64,000 nucleotides of DNA, from the NCBI RefSeq assembly GCF_000737335.2, contig NZ_JMCC02000028.1, forward strand, positions 1 through 64,000, in the 5' to 3' direction. The notes under the pieces are model-generated. The model did no database searches. It was not told the DNA's origin and saw nothing but the letters and a program-made list of their open reading frames with translations. Position numbers and translations under genes: made by a program. The DNA comes from Enhygromyxa salina. Its GTDB lineage: Bacteria; Myxococcota_A; Polyangia; Nannocystales; Nannocystaceae. Shown piece by piece: positions 9,820 through 19,367 of the stretch (position 1 is the first letter of the stretch; every line of letters starts with the position of its first letter).

Positions 9820-12282
9820 ATGTCTGTCCTGCCCGCCGCCGAGGCCATGACGTTGCTGCGCGGCGTCGCTGCGGATCCGCGCGAGGGCGAGTCGGCGCGG
9901 CTGCATGCAGAGCGGCTCACGCTCGTGCTCCGGCTGCTCTTCTTGTTTCTCGCCGACGCTCGCGGGTTGCTCGGGGGTGAGCTGAGCCGGCTGCACGCGC
10001 GCCTGCGGCAAGCCAGCCCAGCCACCCGGCCCGCCAGCGCGTGGCCGCGGCTCATGGACCTGTTTGCCGAGCTGCACGAGCGTCGTGGCGGCCGCCTGTT
10101 TGGGCCGGACCGGCTGGCCCTGCTCGCGACGGCCGCCCCGTGTGACGCGACCGTGCTCGCGCTGCTCGACTGCCTGTGCGCGTCCGCCCACGCCGAGGTC
10201 GAGCTGCTCGGCCGCGTCTACGAGACCATGCGCTCGCCCAAGGAGCGGCGTCGAACGAGCACACACTATACGCCCCGCGAGCTGGCCGATCAGATCGCCG
10301 CCTGCGCCCTCGAGCCGGTGGCCAACGAGCGAGACCTGGCCTCGCTGCGCGTGTGCGATCCCGCGATGGGATCGGGGGTGCTCTTGCTGGCCGCGCTGCG
10401 CTGGCTTGGCGCCAGGCAAGGGGTCGGTGATCACGGCTCGAGTATCGCGCTGACCAACCTGTTTGGGGTTGACGAGGATCCCGACGCCGTCGAGCTCGGC
10501 AAGCTCTCGCTGTGGCTCGAGACCCACGCTGGCGCGCTTGGGTTTGACTGCTTCGATCACGCGCTGCGCTGCGGCGACTCGCTGATTGGGCTGAGCGTCG
10601 AACAGCTGCGACGCCTGCACTGGGACGTAGAGCGCCCCGCCGAGATCCCGAGCGCCGCGACACAGATCGTCGAGCGGGCGCTGGCCCGTTGCGCGAGCGT
10701 GCGCGAGCAGCTTGGTGGGCTTGCGCCCGAGCAGCGCGGCGCGGCGCTCCGCCAGGCCGCTGTTGATCTGGGCCCGGCGCGGGCGCTCGCCGACCAGGTG
10801 ATCCAGGCGTTCTCGTGCTCGACCAAGCTCCGCGCACGCGCCGACGCCCGGGCCCGCGTGCTCGATCGGATCGGGCAGCTCGGCGGGCCCGATCAGGGCG
10901 GCGTCAGGCCGTTTCACTGGTGGCTGGAGTTCCCCGAGCTCGGGTCGAGGGGCTTCGACGTGATCATCGGCAACCCACCCTTCCTCGGCAAGAATGGGAT
11001 CCTCGCCAAGCGTGGGCGGCCCTACCTCGACTGGCTCAAGCTGCAGCACCCGGGGTCTCACGGCAACGCCGACTACGCGGCTCACTTTTTTCGCCGCGCG
11101 AACCTGCTGCTGGGCGACGACGGCGGGACGATCGGGTTGGTCGCAACCAACACGATCGGCCAAGGCGACACCCGCACGACCGGGCTCGCCGCGCTGGTTG
11201 CTGACGGTGTCCAAATCTACACGGCGGTCGAGCACCTCGAGTGGCCTGGAGCCGCGAACGTCACGGTCTCGATCGTCCACCTCGCGCGTGGCGTGGCAGG
11301 GATCGCCCCGCGGCTCAACGGCCGGGCGGTCGCGTGCATCGACAGTCGCCTGCGGCCCTGCGCCGAGCGGGCGGATCCGGTCCCGCTCGCGGCCAACGCC
11401 AAGCTCGCGTTCATTGGCACCTACGTGCTCGGTCGCGGGTTCGTGCTCACGCCAGCGCAGCGCGACGAGCTCATCGCCAAGGACCCACGCAACGCCGAAC
11501 GGATCCGCCCCTACATCGGCGGCGAGCAGGTCAACACCTCGCCAACCCAGGCTGCCAATCGATTTGCGATCGACTTCGAACAGCTCTCGCTGGCCGAAGC
11601 GAGCGCGTGGCCCATGCTGCTCGAGATCGTTCGCCGCGAGGTCAAGCCCCGGCGCGACAAGCTGGGCGACAACGCCGACGGGCGCCGCCGCAAGGCCTAT
11701 TGGTGGCAGCACGGCCGCGCCACGCCCTCCCTGCACGCCGCGCTGGCGCCCCTGTCGAGGTGCCTGGTCACCTCGCTGGTGAACAAGCACTTGGTGTTCG
11801 CGTTTCAGCCTGCGCGGCGGCTGTTCTCACACAAGCTGTGCGTGTTCCCGCTCGACTCCCACGCTGCGTTCGCGGTGTTGCAGTCGCGGGTCCACGCGGC
11901 GTGGGCGTGGCTGTTGAGCTCGACCATGCGCAACGCCGGGATCAACTACTCACCCAGCGATTGCTTCGGCTGCTTCGCGTTGCCAACGTTCGGACCCAAG
12001 CTCGAGCTCGCGGGCGAGCGGCTCGAGCGGGCCCGCGGGCAGTACATGCTCGACGCGAACGTGGGGCTGACGAAGATCTACAATGCGCTGGCAGATCCGG
12101 GCGTGCAGGCGCCGAAGGTGCAGGAGCTGCGCGCGCTGCATGTACAGGTCGATCGCGCGGTGCTGGCGGCCTACGGTTGGGGAGACATCGCGGTCCCCGA
12201 GTATCTTGGCCCGCGGGCGGCGTTTGACCGTGAGGTGATCGATCGGCTGTTCGCGCTCAACGCTGCGCGCAGCGGTGGGTAG
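9820..12282 (+). CDS. N6-adenine-type DNA methyltransferase (Eco57I/TaqI class), no nuclease domain
   Basis: 820 residues. Residues 30-120 match the helical connector found after the nuclease in type IIG enzymes (RLLFLFLADARGLL). The AdoMet motif I is DPAMGSG (180-186). The catalytic motif IV is NPPF (385-388), followed by the GLVATNTIGQGDTR block typical of Eco57I-class methylases. The C-terminal half resembles a TaqI-like target recognition domain (RPYIGGEQVN). An in-frame stop at 9769 excludes an unseen N-terminal PD-(D/E)XK nuclease, and none is encoded nearby. It should methylate adenine in a specific site as a solitary methylase or a remnant of a restriction system. Confidence 0.85.
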   Translation: MSVLPAAEAMTLLRGVAADPREGESARLHAERLTLVLRLLFLFLADARGLLGGELSRLHARLRQASPATRPASAWPRLMDLFAELHERRGGRLFGPDRLALLATAAPCDATVLALLDCLCASAHAEVELLGRVYETMRSPKERRRTSTHYTPRELADQIAACALEPVANERDLASLRVCDPAMGSGVLLLAALRWLGARQGVGDHGSSIALTNLFGVDEDPDAVELGKLSLWLETHAGALGFDCFDHALRCGDSLIGLSVEQLRRLHWDVERPAEIPSAATQIVERALARCASVREQLGGLAPEQRGAALRQAAVDLGPARALADQVIQAFSCSTKLRARADARARVLDRIGQLGGPDQGGVRPFHWWLEFPELGSRGFDVIIGNPPFLGKNGILAKRGRPYLDWLKLQHPGSHGNADYAAHFFRRANLLLGDDGGTIGLVATNTIGQGDTRTTGLAALVADGVQIYTAVEHLEWPGAANVTVSIVHLARGVAGIAPRLNGRAVACIDSRLRPCAERADPVPLAANAKLAFIGTYVLGRGFVLTPAQRDELIAKDPRNAERIRPYIGGEQVNTSPTQAANRFAIDFEQLSLAEASAWPMLLEIVRREVKPRRDKLGDNADGRRRKAYWWQHGRATPSLHAALAPLSRCLVTSLVNKHLVFAFQPARRLFSHKLCVFPLDSHAAFAVLQSRVHAAWAWLLSSTMRNAGINYSPSDCFGCFALPTFGPKLELAGERLERARGQYMLDANVGLTKIYNALADPGVQAPKVQELRALHVQVDRAVLAAYGWGDIAVPEYLGPRAAFDREVIDRLFALNAARSGG

Positions 12283-12425
12283 CCCGCGGCTCCCCGCGTT
12301 GCCGACCGCACGCGTCGACGGCCTCGAGCTGGGCGAAGCGGGTGTCGTTGTGCCCGTTGACGGCGAAGGACGACATCCAAGAGATACAAAGCCGCGTCCC
12401 AGGCGAAGCGCGGTAGAGATCGGCG

Positions 12426-13094
12426 ATGCGCCTTCGTTCACTGCTCCTGGTCCCGCTGCTGCCGCTCGCGTGCAGCACCGCACCAGCCACGTGCCCTGAT
12501 CCGATCAGCGCCGACCTCGGGCCAGCCGAACCGACGCCAGCCAAAGCGAGCCCGGCCCCGACCCGCGCGCCCGAAGATCAGCCCAACGCGATCGACTGGC
12601 GCGAGCTCTGGGTAGTCCTGATGAGCTCGACGGTCGAGGACCGCAGCAAGTGGCCCAGCTCCGCCCAAGCTGCGCTGGAAGAGCTGTGTATTGCCGGATG
12701 TGAGGGCGCGGGACCCAAGCTCATCCTGCACCACGAGATCGATGACGATGGAGTGTGGGGGTCGTTCGTCCGGGTTGCCGTGGAGTTTGGGGACGCAGTG
12801 GCGGCAGGTGATGTGATCGCCACGTGGGGGAGCCAGAGCTTCGCTCCGCGCTGCGGGGCACACTACGTGGAGGTCGAGCAGGCGTCGGTCACCGGCCACG
12901 GGGACGCCATATGGTTCGAGCTCGAGCTGTTGGTGCCAGAGATGATCGACACCTGCGAGGAGGAGGAGCGCGACCAGGAGCTGTCGTGGGTCGAGGATGA
13001 CTGCGAGAGCTGCCAACATGTGCCGCGGACACTTCGCGGCCTCTACACGCTCGACGGGCTCGTGCACGTCGAGGGCGACAGCTTCGACCTGTAG
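12426..13094 (+). CDS. Hypothetical lipoprotein
   Basis: 222 residues. The signal peptide has an LPLAC lipobox (Cys16), followed by a Pro/Ala-rich spacer. The globular part holds acidic stretches and four further cysteine pairs (ELCIAGCE, CEEEE, DDCESCQ). I recognise no domain. It ends 8 bases before the convergent lipoprotein at 13102-13812. Confidence 0.65.
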   Translation: MRLRSLLLVPLLPLACSTAPATCPDPISADLGPAEPTPAKASPAPTRAPEDQPNAIDWRELWVVLMSSTVEDRSKWPSSAQAALEELCIAGCEGAGPKLILHHEIDDDGVWGSFVRVAVEFGDAVAAGDVIATWGSQSFAPRCGAHYVEVEQASVTGHGDAIWFELELLVPEMIDTCEEEERDQELSWVEDDCESCQHVPRTLRGLYTLDGLVHVEGDSFDL

Positions 13095-13101
13095 GCGGCC
13101 G

Positions 13102-13812
13102 TCACTCGGCAGCTTTGGCGTCGCGCGCCAGCTTTGCTGCCGCGAAGTCGCCCTCCACCGCTTCGGTCACAAAGCTACCCCGCGGCACGATCGCGTCGCC
13201 CTCGATCACCCACTTGCCGCCGTTTGGGTCACCGTGGACGAAGACCTCGGCGCCCTCATCGTTTTTCTCGACCCCGCAGTCGCCATCCTTCTGCTTCCAC
13301 TTTCCGAAGTCGTCCTCGTACTCGCTGCACTTGCCGGTTGCGTCAATCGTATAGACCGAGCCGGAGTCGTCGCAGAAGATCACCTCGGCGCCGGACCGGT
13401 ACCCGCCCGCGCCGTAGCGCAGCTTGCCCCCGACGACCGAGAACGGCCGCGGGAAGCTCATGCCGGCGTCATTCTTGAACGACACCTTGCACGGGGACTC
13501 GACGACCAGCGTGAACGCCTTCTCCTGTTCGCCGTCCCAGGTCTGGACCTTGTCTCCGGTGATCGTCCACGCCTGGATCTTGCCGTTCTCTTTGGCGAGC
13601 CACGATCCCTGCCAGGCCTTGCCCTTGGCCTGCGTGTCCCACTTTGAGAAGTCAGGCCCGGTCGGCTTGGCGTCCGCCTGGGCCGCGTCGTCTGACTTGC
13701 CTTCGTCGGCGACCTTCGCGTCGTCCTTGGTTGCCGCGGGTGGATCGCCACCCTTGTCACACGCAGCCAGGCCGAAGGTCACGCTCGCCAAGAGAATCAT
13801 TGTTGTGCGCAC
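13102..13812 (-). CDS. Hypothetical lipoprotein
   Basis: 236 residues. The signal peptide has a GLAAC lipobox (Cys18). A low-complexity Lys/Asp/Ala linker follows, then a compact domain with repeated W-G-D and GKW/KWKQKD segments and paired cysteines, suggesting a small beta-rich fold. No known family is recognised. It has its own leftward orientation and no clear partner. Confidence 0.65.
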   Translation of the reverse strand: MRTTMILLASVTFGLAACDKGGDPPAATKDDAKVADEGKSDDAAQADAKPTGPDFSKWDTQAKGKAWQGSWLAKENGKIQAWTITGDKVQTWDGEQEKAFTLVVESPCKVSFKNDAGMSFPRPFSVVGGKLRYGAGGYRSGAEVIFCDDSGSVYTIDATGKCSEYEDDFGKWKQKDGDCGVEKNDEGAEVFVHGDPNGGKWVIEGDAIVPRGSFVTEAVEGDFAAAKLARDAKAAE

Positions 13813-13849
13813 GCCCGTCCCATACCACAGACGCTGGGGGACAGGCAGC

Positions 13850-14599
13850 TCACCCGGTCTCGGCGACGAGCAAATTTTCTGTGTCCTGGGCGACCGAGGC
13901 CGCGTCGAGGATCTCTCCGTGGGCGGGGATCATGACCGTGGGCGGGTGCTGGCGAACATCGTCGAGCATCGCCTGCAGCACGGCCCGCTTGTCCGTGGCC
14001 ATGAACTTGTGCGCCAAGTGAAACACGCGGTAGCCGGGTGCGCTCTTGGTCAGCTTGAACAGCATCCGCGCCATGAATTTGGGCGGCAGGTCCATGTTGG
14101 CGAGGATGTCCGACGCGTACCAAGCGTAGCCACCTTGGATCTTGGCCCGCGCCCAGGTCTCACCGCACTTGCTCGCGGGGGTCTCGACGACCGCGACGTC
14201 ATCACCCAGCAGTGGCTGCAAAGCAGACAATGGCTCGAGCTCGCCGGCGTTGTTGGACTTCTTGGCGATTCGCTCGGCCGCGCCGGGGGCCGCGAACAAC
14301 CGGGCGTTCGGAAACAGCTCGCGCCAGCGCCCGAGACCCAGGTGGTGAAAGCCGTTGTTGGTGGCGATCGCCTCGACCGTGCCGAAGGCCGCGAGATCCT
14401 CGAGCTCCTGCGTCGAGATCTTGGGCGGCGGGCTGATCACCAGCAGGCCGCCGCTCGCAAGCTTGGCGACGAAGCAATTGGCGGTCGCGCCGGGCCCAAA
14501 CTGATAGGTGAGAGCCAAGACACCCGCGTCCGCGTCGATGATCTGCCAGCCGTGTGGGGTGGTCTGCACGGGGCCAACCATACGCGCGGGGATGGCCAT
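13850..14599 (-). CDS. DUF4336-like metallo-beta-lactamase-fold protein
   Basis: 249 residues from ATG 14599. The pattern NNGFHHLGLGRWRELFPNARLFAAPG and the late IPAHGEIL match the DUF4336 group, a degenerate metallo-beta-lactamase fold. The canonical HxHxDH metal site is not intact. Homologues are soluble proteins of unknown role. A longer open frame to 14830 overlaps the upstream lipoprotein and is not protein-like. The gene follows the lipoprotein 14683-15342 by about 84 bases. Confidence 0.65.
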   Translation of the reverse strand: MAIPARMVGPVQTTPHGWQIIDADAGVLALTYQFGPGATANCFVAKLASGGLLVISPPPKISTQELEDLAAFGTVEAIATNNGFHHLGLGRWRELFPNARLFAAPGAAERIAKKSNNAGELEPLSALQPLLGDDVAVVETPASKCGETWARAKIQGGYAWYASDILANMDLPPKFMARMLFKLTKSAPGYRVFHLAHKFMATDKRAVLQAMLDDVRQHPPTVMIPAHGEILDAASVAQDTENLLVAETG

Positions 14600-14682
14600 C
14601 GTGACGGACGCCGCGGACGCGGGCGTCACCCGTTTGCGCACGCGGCCGCTCGACCCAGCCGGGCACGACCAACCGGGCACGA

Positions 14683-15342
14683 TCAACCGGGCACGATCAC
14701 CATGGTCGTCGCGGAGGCCCGAAACAGCGGCTCGAGCTGATGGTAGCTGCGCTGATCGGCCAGGAATCCAATCGTGTGGATCCGTCCGTAGCGCTCGGCC
14801 ATGCGCAGATACACGCGGACGCTGCCCCACACCGGGTGCTCGGGGAAGCTCATGACCAACGAGATGTCCTCGCCCTCGTCCGAGCCCTTGATGATGTCGA
14901 TGTCGCGCTGGTCCGGGAAATTGAGGTTGGAGAACAAGCGCTCGCGCGCGCCCGCGAGCCCTCGCTTGCCCGTGTCTCGCTGGCTGTCAACGAACACCGA
15001 GGCCGTCAGCCCAGACTCGCAGCCCATCGCGATCGGGCTGTGACTACGCGCGAAGTTGGGGCTCTGTTCGGGGACCTGCTCGCCCTCGACCCCGGGAGGG
15101 AGCCGAACCAACACGCGGTCCTCGAAGAAAGAGGTTGGGGCGACGCCGACCTCGGCCGGGCAGGCCGGGCCAAGCTCGACGACGCCGGGCGGGGCGGCAC
15201 CAAGCTGCTCGACGAACACGGCCGGGGGCAGGGCGACGCCGAGCTCGGTGAAGGGGGCGACGCTCGGAGGGTGGCCACAGCCCGCGGTCGAGATCAGAAT
15301 TGAGAGGATCAGGACCAAGGCTGGGGCGATCGCGGCACGCAT
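14683..15342 (-). CDS. Hypothetical lipoprotein
   Basis: 219 residues from ATG 15342. The hydrophobic signal ends in an STAGC lipobox. The mature part contains ACPAE and GCESG cysteines and a C-terminal domain with alternating strands (ISLVMSFPEHPVWGSVRVYLRMAE). No family is recognised. Position and direction suggest co-transcription with the DUF4336-like gene downstream. Confidence 0.6.
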   Translation of the reverse strand: MRAAIAPALVLILSILISTAGCGHPPSVAPFTELGVALPPAVFVEQLGAAPPGVVELGPACPAEVGVAPTSFFEDRVLVRLPPGVEGEQVPEQSPNFARSHSPIAMGCESGLTASVFVDSQRDTGKRGLAGARERLFSNLNFPDQRDIDIIKGSDEGEDISLVMSFPEHPVWGSVRVYLRMAERYGRIHTIGFLADQRSYHQLEPLFRASATTMVIVPG

Positions 15343-15548
15343 GGGCCGACGGACGCGCGCGCGGGCCCGAGGTTCCCGACCACGACGCGAGCACCCCGTG
15401 GCGTGCGCGCGAGGGGGTCGCGCCTGGGTCAACGCGGGTCCCGTGTCGCCCAGGACGGCCCCGAAGCGTCGAATTTGACCGCGGAGGTGGCCACGGGGCG
15501 CGCATCAGCTGGACGCCCACGGAGCCGCCGTCTACCATCATCGCGCCC

Positions 15549-15866
15549 ATGCCCGGCGACGCCGCACGCAAGATGACCCGGGAGCAGCTCGAGGTGGAAC
15601 TCAAGGTCCTCATCATCGACGCCCTGAAGCTCGATGAGACCTCGCCGGAAGACATCGACAGCGAGGCGCCGCTGGCGTCGGCCGGGGTCGGGCTCGACTC
15701 GATCGACATGCTCGAGCTGGCGATGGCCGTGCACCGGCGGTTCGGGATCACCACAGAGGGCGACGACGCGGCCAACCAGCGCATCTACACCAGCGTGCGC
15801 AGCCTCGCCGAGTTTCTAGAGCAGCAGCAGGCACGCGGGGCGGCGCTGGCCCCAGGCGCTGGTTAG
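15549..15866 (+). CDS. Acyl carrier protein
   Basis: 105 residues. The motif GLDSIDMLEL carries the serine to which phosphopantetheine is attached, and the surrounding helices (LKVLIIDALKLDETSPEDI; MAVHRRFGI) are typical of a type II carrier protein. It is free-standing: no ketosynthase, reductase or ligase adjoins it, and the FabH at 50.9-51.9 kb is far away. It may serve a specialised acylation rather than bulk fatty acid synthesis. An internal ATG at 15573 is an alternative start. Confidence 0.85.
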   Translation: MPGDAARKMTREQLEVELKVLIIDALKLDETSPEDIDSEAPLASAGVGLDSIDMLELAMAVHRRFGITTEGDDAANQRIYTSVRSLAEFLEQQQARGAALAPGAG

Positions 15867-15893
15867 CAGCCAATGTCACGACCAAGGCGGGGC

Positions 15894-17177
15894 TCACTGG
15901 CGCCGTGCCGATGGTCGTGACCGGGTCGTGCTTTGCGGACGATCTAGGATCGCGTCCCAGCGGACGTGTAGCTGGGCCAGGGTGTCTTCGGGCGAGCACG
16001 CGGTGTAGCGCTGCTGGTCATCGTGGACGACCATGCCCAGGGCCTCGAGCTTGGTGAGCGCGTCGCCGATCTCGAAGTCGATCGTGACTTGAAATCGCTC
16101 GCTGAGCCATGCCTCTACGGCGGCGTCGAGCTCGGGTTCGGTCAGGCTGCTCGGTGGTGAGGCTGTGGTTGCCCGATGCAGGAAGAAGTAGGCCAACAGC
16201 GCCTCCTTGCACTCCTCCTCTTCGGCCTCGTCGACGAGCCGGGTCAAGACCCCCTCGTTGTTGTCGAGGTTGCGAAAATAGAGGTTCTCGGTCAGCTCTT
16301 TGTTGAACAGGACCCGGCGGTTCCTGAACTTGCCCCACTGCCGAAACAGGTAGGCCCCAAGCACGACCAGACCGGTGAGGCCCGTGATGATCGAGCCGGT
16401 GTCGATCTCTCCACGGCGAAGGCCAAGCAGGATCGCCAGCGCGAACGCGGCCGGGATCATCTTGGCGATCACGGGGATCCCACCCAGCAGCGCGGGGACC
16501 CCAAAGAACAGCTTGTCGGACGCGCGCATCTCGAGCTGGCAGTTGGGAAACAGGATCTCCAGGTCGGCCTTTGGGATGTTGCGAAACAGCTTGAGGATCG
16601 TCGTTCCTGGCTCGAACTTGGCGCGCGAGCGTCGGGTCTGCGGTTGCTCGAGCTCGGCTTGGGGCTTGAAGCGAATGTAGAGACACACCCGATCGAAGGT
16701 CGGGACCTGGATGACCCGCTGGCGCAGCCCATACCAGCGTGGGACCTCCGCCGTCCGCTCGGTCTCGCCGCGGGCGTAGATCACGGCCTCTTCGTAGACC
16801 GAGGTGTCAACGACCACGGCGAGCGGAAACAACGATCGCTCGGCGAACGCGTGGGTGATGTCTTCATCGGTCAGCTTCTTGTAGTTGCCGCGCTCGAGCA
16901 CCGATCGCAGCCGCTGGTTGAGCTGCTGCGCGCGCGCCTCGGTGGAGTCCGTTGCGACGTCGAAGCGCTCGTCGTCGAGGTCCGGGTTGAACGGCGCGTA
17001 GCTGCGCTTCATCAGCTCGAGCTCGGCGTGGAACTCGAAGTGGTAGATGGCGGTCAGCGTGTCGAACAACGCCCGCATCGTGGCCAGCTCCGCAGCGTCT
17101 TCCGTCGCGGACACCTCGTCGAGCAGGGCCGCGAGTACGTCGCGGCGAGGCACCGGAATGTCTTGAAACCGAGCCAT
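15894..17177 (-). CDS. DUF3754 family membrane protein (TMEM143-like)
   Basis: 427 residues. The conserved central blocks RGNYKKLTDEDI, VDTSVYEEAVIYARG, FDRVCLYIRFK, and FRNIPKADLEILFP with FFGVPALLGGIP are diagnostic of DUF3754. Two membrane helices lie near residues 250-270 and 275-295. The function is unknown; family members are integral membrane proteins found in bacteria and mitochondria. The preferred start is ATG 17177; the frame stays open to 17204. It converges on the carrier protein gene, with 27 bases between the stops. Confidence 0.85.
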   Translation of the reverse strand: MARFQDIPVPRRDVLAALLDEVSATEDAAELATMRALFDTLTAIYHFEFHAELELMKRSYAPFNPDLDDERFDVATDSTEARAQQLNQRLRSVLERGNYKKLTDEDITHAFAERSLFPLAVVVDTSVYEEAVIYARGETERTAEVPRWYGLRQRVIQVPTFDRVCLYIRFKPQAELEQPQTRRSRAKFEPGTTILKLFRNIPKADLEILFPNCQLEMRASDKLFFGVPALLGGIPVIAKMIPAAFALAILLGLRRGEIDTGSIITGLTGLVVLGAYLFRQWGKFRNRRVLFNKELTENLYFRNLDNNEGVLTRLVDEAEEEECKEALLAYFFLHRATTASPPSSLTEPELDAAVEAWLSERFQVTIDFEIGDALTKLEALGMVVHDDQQRYTACSPEDTLAQLHVRWDAILDRPQSTTRSRPSARRQ

Positions 17178-17333
17178 GCTCCAGGCGCGCAGCATAACCC
17201 ACACACACGCGACCAGAACCGCGCCACACGCTGCGCGGGTCGCAACGGTTGGCCGAGAATCTGTTGTCCGAGCGGGGGGCTGCGTCCACCCGGGCAGGCG
17301 CAGATCGGCTGGGCTGACGCGCGAGCTTTCGGT

Positions 17334-19367
17334 TCAAGTCTCGGGGCCAGCCTCGAGCGCCAACATGGCCGCGCGAACGTGACGCTCGTGCTCGTGCTCG
17401 GGATCGTGGACCGCGAGCCCGAGCTCGACGGCCCGACGCATCAGATCGGCGGCCTCGAGGATCGAGGTGAGGCTCTGCGCCCGGCGGACCTCGAGCTCGC
17501 GCAGGCGATCGAGGCCATTGAGGAGCTTGACCTGGGTCTCGCCGGTCGCGGGCTCGTTTCGGGCGTTCGCGGCGGCGAGGCCACGGACCAGCAGACCCTC
17601 GTCGAGCTCGGCGAGCTCCGCATCGATCGCGTTGATCAGACCCACGCGCCGCTCGACCTGGGACACCAGCGCGGCGACTGGTTGGGTCGCCATGTCGATC
17701 TGCGCGGCCTCGCCCTGGTTGCTGGCGCGGTGATCGACCAGGCGTTGGACGATCAGCGCGAGCTCGGCCAGCAGCGCGTGTAGATCCGCCGCGGGCTTGG
17801 CTTGGATCAGCGCAGTCAGACGCGCGACCAGAGGATCCGAGGCGGGCAGCGCCGCCGGACCCGCTCGAAGCTGCATCAGCGAGCGACCCCATCGCTCGAG
17901 CCGCCGCCGGTTGGCCTTGCGAAATCCGTACACCATCAGGCCGCCTAGCAGCCCGCCGCCGGCCACCACGCTCGCTAGCACCACTGGGATCGGCGCCCCG
18001 ATCACGATCGCGCCCGCGCCAACCACAGCTATGACCCCCGCGATGATCCCACCCGTGCGTCGCTGGGTGTGGGTCAGGGCGCTCGGCTTCCCGCCTCGAT
18101 CGACCGCGTCGAGCTTCACGACCTTCAGCTCGATGCCCTTGTCTGCGTAGCGCTGCTGGATCCGCGCGGCCGTGTCCGCGTCGAGATCATTGAACAAGGT
18201 GCAGGGCAGGGGGATCCGCCGCTCGATCTCCTGCTTGGAGTACATGCGGGCGTCGCCAACCACGAAGTTCAAGGCTGGGGCCTGGCCCTCGCAGAGGTCC
18301 GCGCTCAGCTGCTGCAGGGCAGCCATCGGCTCGGCGTCTTCCTTGAGCTTGCGCAGCACCAGCTTCACGCGGGCGTCGGGGTTGATGTCGTCGGTCGCGT
18401 GTTGGAATTGAACCGCCAACTTTCCGCACGCGGTGCACAGGCGCTGGCCCAGCGGCATCGCGGCGCCGCAGCTCTGACAGCTCGATCGGGCTGGCACCAT
18501 GGCGCCGAGCTGGGCCTGGCCGCGCAGGACATCGGCGACCAGGCGAGCGGCCCGCGGCCGGGTCGCGGGCTCGGTGTCGAGCAAGCTGGCGACGAGCGCG
18601 TCGATCGGCTCGGGCACCGTGGGCTGGATCGAGCGTGGGCGCGGGGCCGGGCCCGCCGGGCGCAGCAGCGCGTGGGTGTCGGGGAACGGGAGCTGACCGG
18701 TCAGCGCTCGAAATGCCAGGACGCCAACCCCGTAGAGATCCGCGCGGCCGTCCACGGCGGTGCGCATCAGCAGCTCGGGCGCCGTGTAGGGCGAGCCCTC
18801 CAGGACCAGGCTCGCGGCGGTTCGGGTCGAGAGGATGTCGACCCGCGCCAGGCCGATGTCGACGAACACCGGACCTTCGGCCGTGAGCGCGATCTTGGCT
18901 GGCGAGAGATCGCGGATCACCATGCCCAAGTCGTGGAGCTTGGCCAGCCGATCGCACAGCGCCGCGAGGATCTGCGCGACCTCGTCGGCGGGTGCGGGCG
19001 CGCGGGCGTCGAGCCACGCTTCGAGGGTCTGGCCAGCGGGGCGCGGGCGCAGGCGCCACGGTGGGCCGTTGTCCTGCTTGGGACCCCAGGCGATCAGCGG
19101 CGCGACGTCCTGCAGATCCAAGGCCGCCAGGCGCTCGACATCCTGCCGATAGCGCCGCCGCACGCACTCGTCGTTGGCGAGCTCTTCGACCAGCTGGGCG
19201 AGCAAGACCTCGCGACCGTCAGCCAGGCGCAGCTGCCAGCGCCGCTCGTTGCCGACCCGCTTCGGCCCGTCGAGCACGACCAGGCCGTGCGCCGCGGGCC
19301 CCAGGACCCCAGCCAGATCGCTGGCCAGATCGCTGGCCAGATCGCTGGTGTTTGGCAGCTGCGTCAC
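17334..19367 (-). CDS. Membrane pseudokinase with zinc ribbon
   Basis: 677 residues. Residues 25-285 have a Ser/Thr kinase fold, but the glycine loop is absent, Gln58 stands where the ATP-binding Lys should be, HRDxKxxN is IRDLSPAK (151-158) and DFG is DIG (170-172). APE is kept (196-198). This predicts a catalytically dead kinase. A four-Cys zinc ribbon follows (297, 300, 311, 314), then a small alpha/beta domain, two membrane helices (about 439-458 and 462-482) and a helical C-terminus. The layout copies that of the upstream active kinase, so they are paralogues. The start overlaps the kinase stop (ATGA), implying coupled translation. A DLAS repeat at residues 9-19 comes from a 12-base tandem repeat. 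Confidence 0.85.
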   Translation of the reverse strand: MTQLPNTSDLASDLASDLAGVLGPAAHGLVVLDGPKRVGNERRWQLRLADGREVLLAQLVEELANDECVRRRYRQDVERLAALDLQDVAPLIAWGPKQDNGPPWRLRPRPAGQTLEAWLDARAPAPADEVAQILAALCDRLAKLHDLGMVIRDLSPAKIALTAEGPVFVDIGLARVDILSTRTAASLVLEGSPYTAPELLMRTAVDGRADLYGVGVLAFRALTGQLPFPDTHALLRPAGPAPRPRSIQPTVPEPIDALVASLLDTEPATRPRAARLVADVLRGQAQLGAMVPARSSCQSCGAAMPLGQRLCTACGKLAVQFQHATDDINPDARVKLVLRKLKEDAEPMAALQQLSADLCEGQAPALNFVVGDARMYSKQEIERRIPLPCTLFNDLDADTAARIQQRYADKGIELKVVKLDAVDRGGKPSALTHTQRRTGGIIAGVIAVVGAGAIVIGAPIPVVLASVVAGGGLLGGLMVYGFRKANRRRLERWGRSLMQLRAGPAALPASDPLVARLTALIQAKPAADLHALLAELALIVQRLVDHRASNQGEAAQIDMATQPVAALVSQVERRVGLINAIDAELAELDEGLLVRGLAAANARNEPATGETQVKLLNGLDRLRELEVRRAQSLTSILEAADLMRRAVELGLAVHDPEHEHERHVRAAMLALEAGPET

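Noticed and set aside
9820..12282. Complete type IIG restriction-modification enzyme
   Set aside because: No nuclease domain precedes the methylase; an in-frame stop at 9769 closes the frame.
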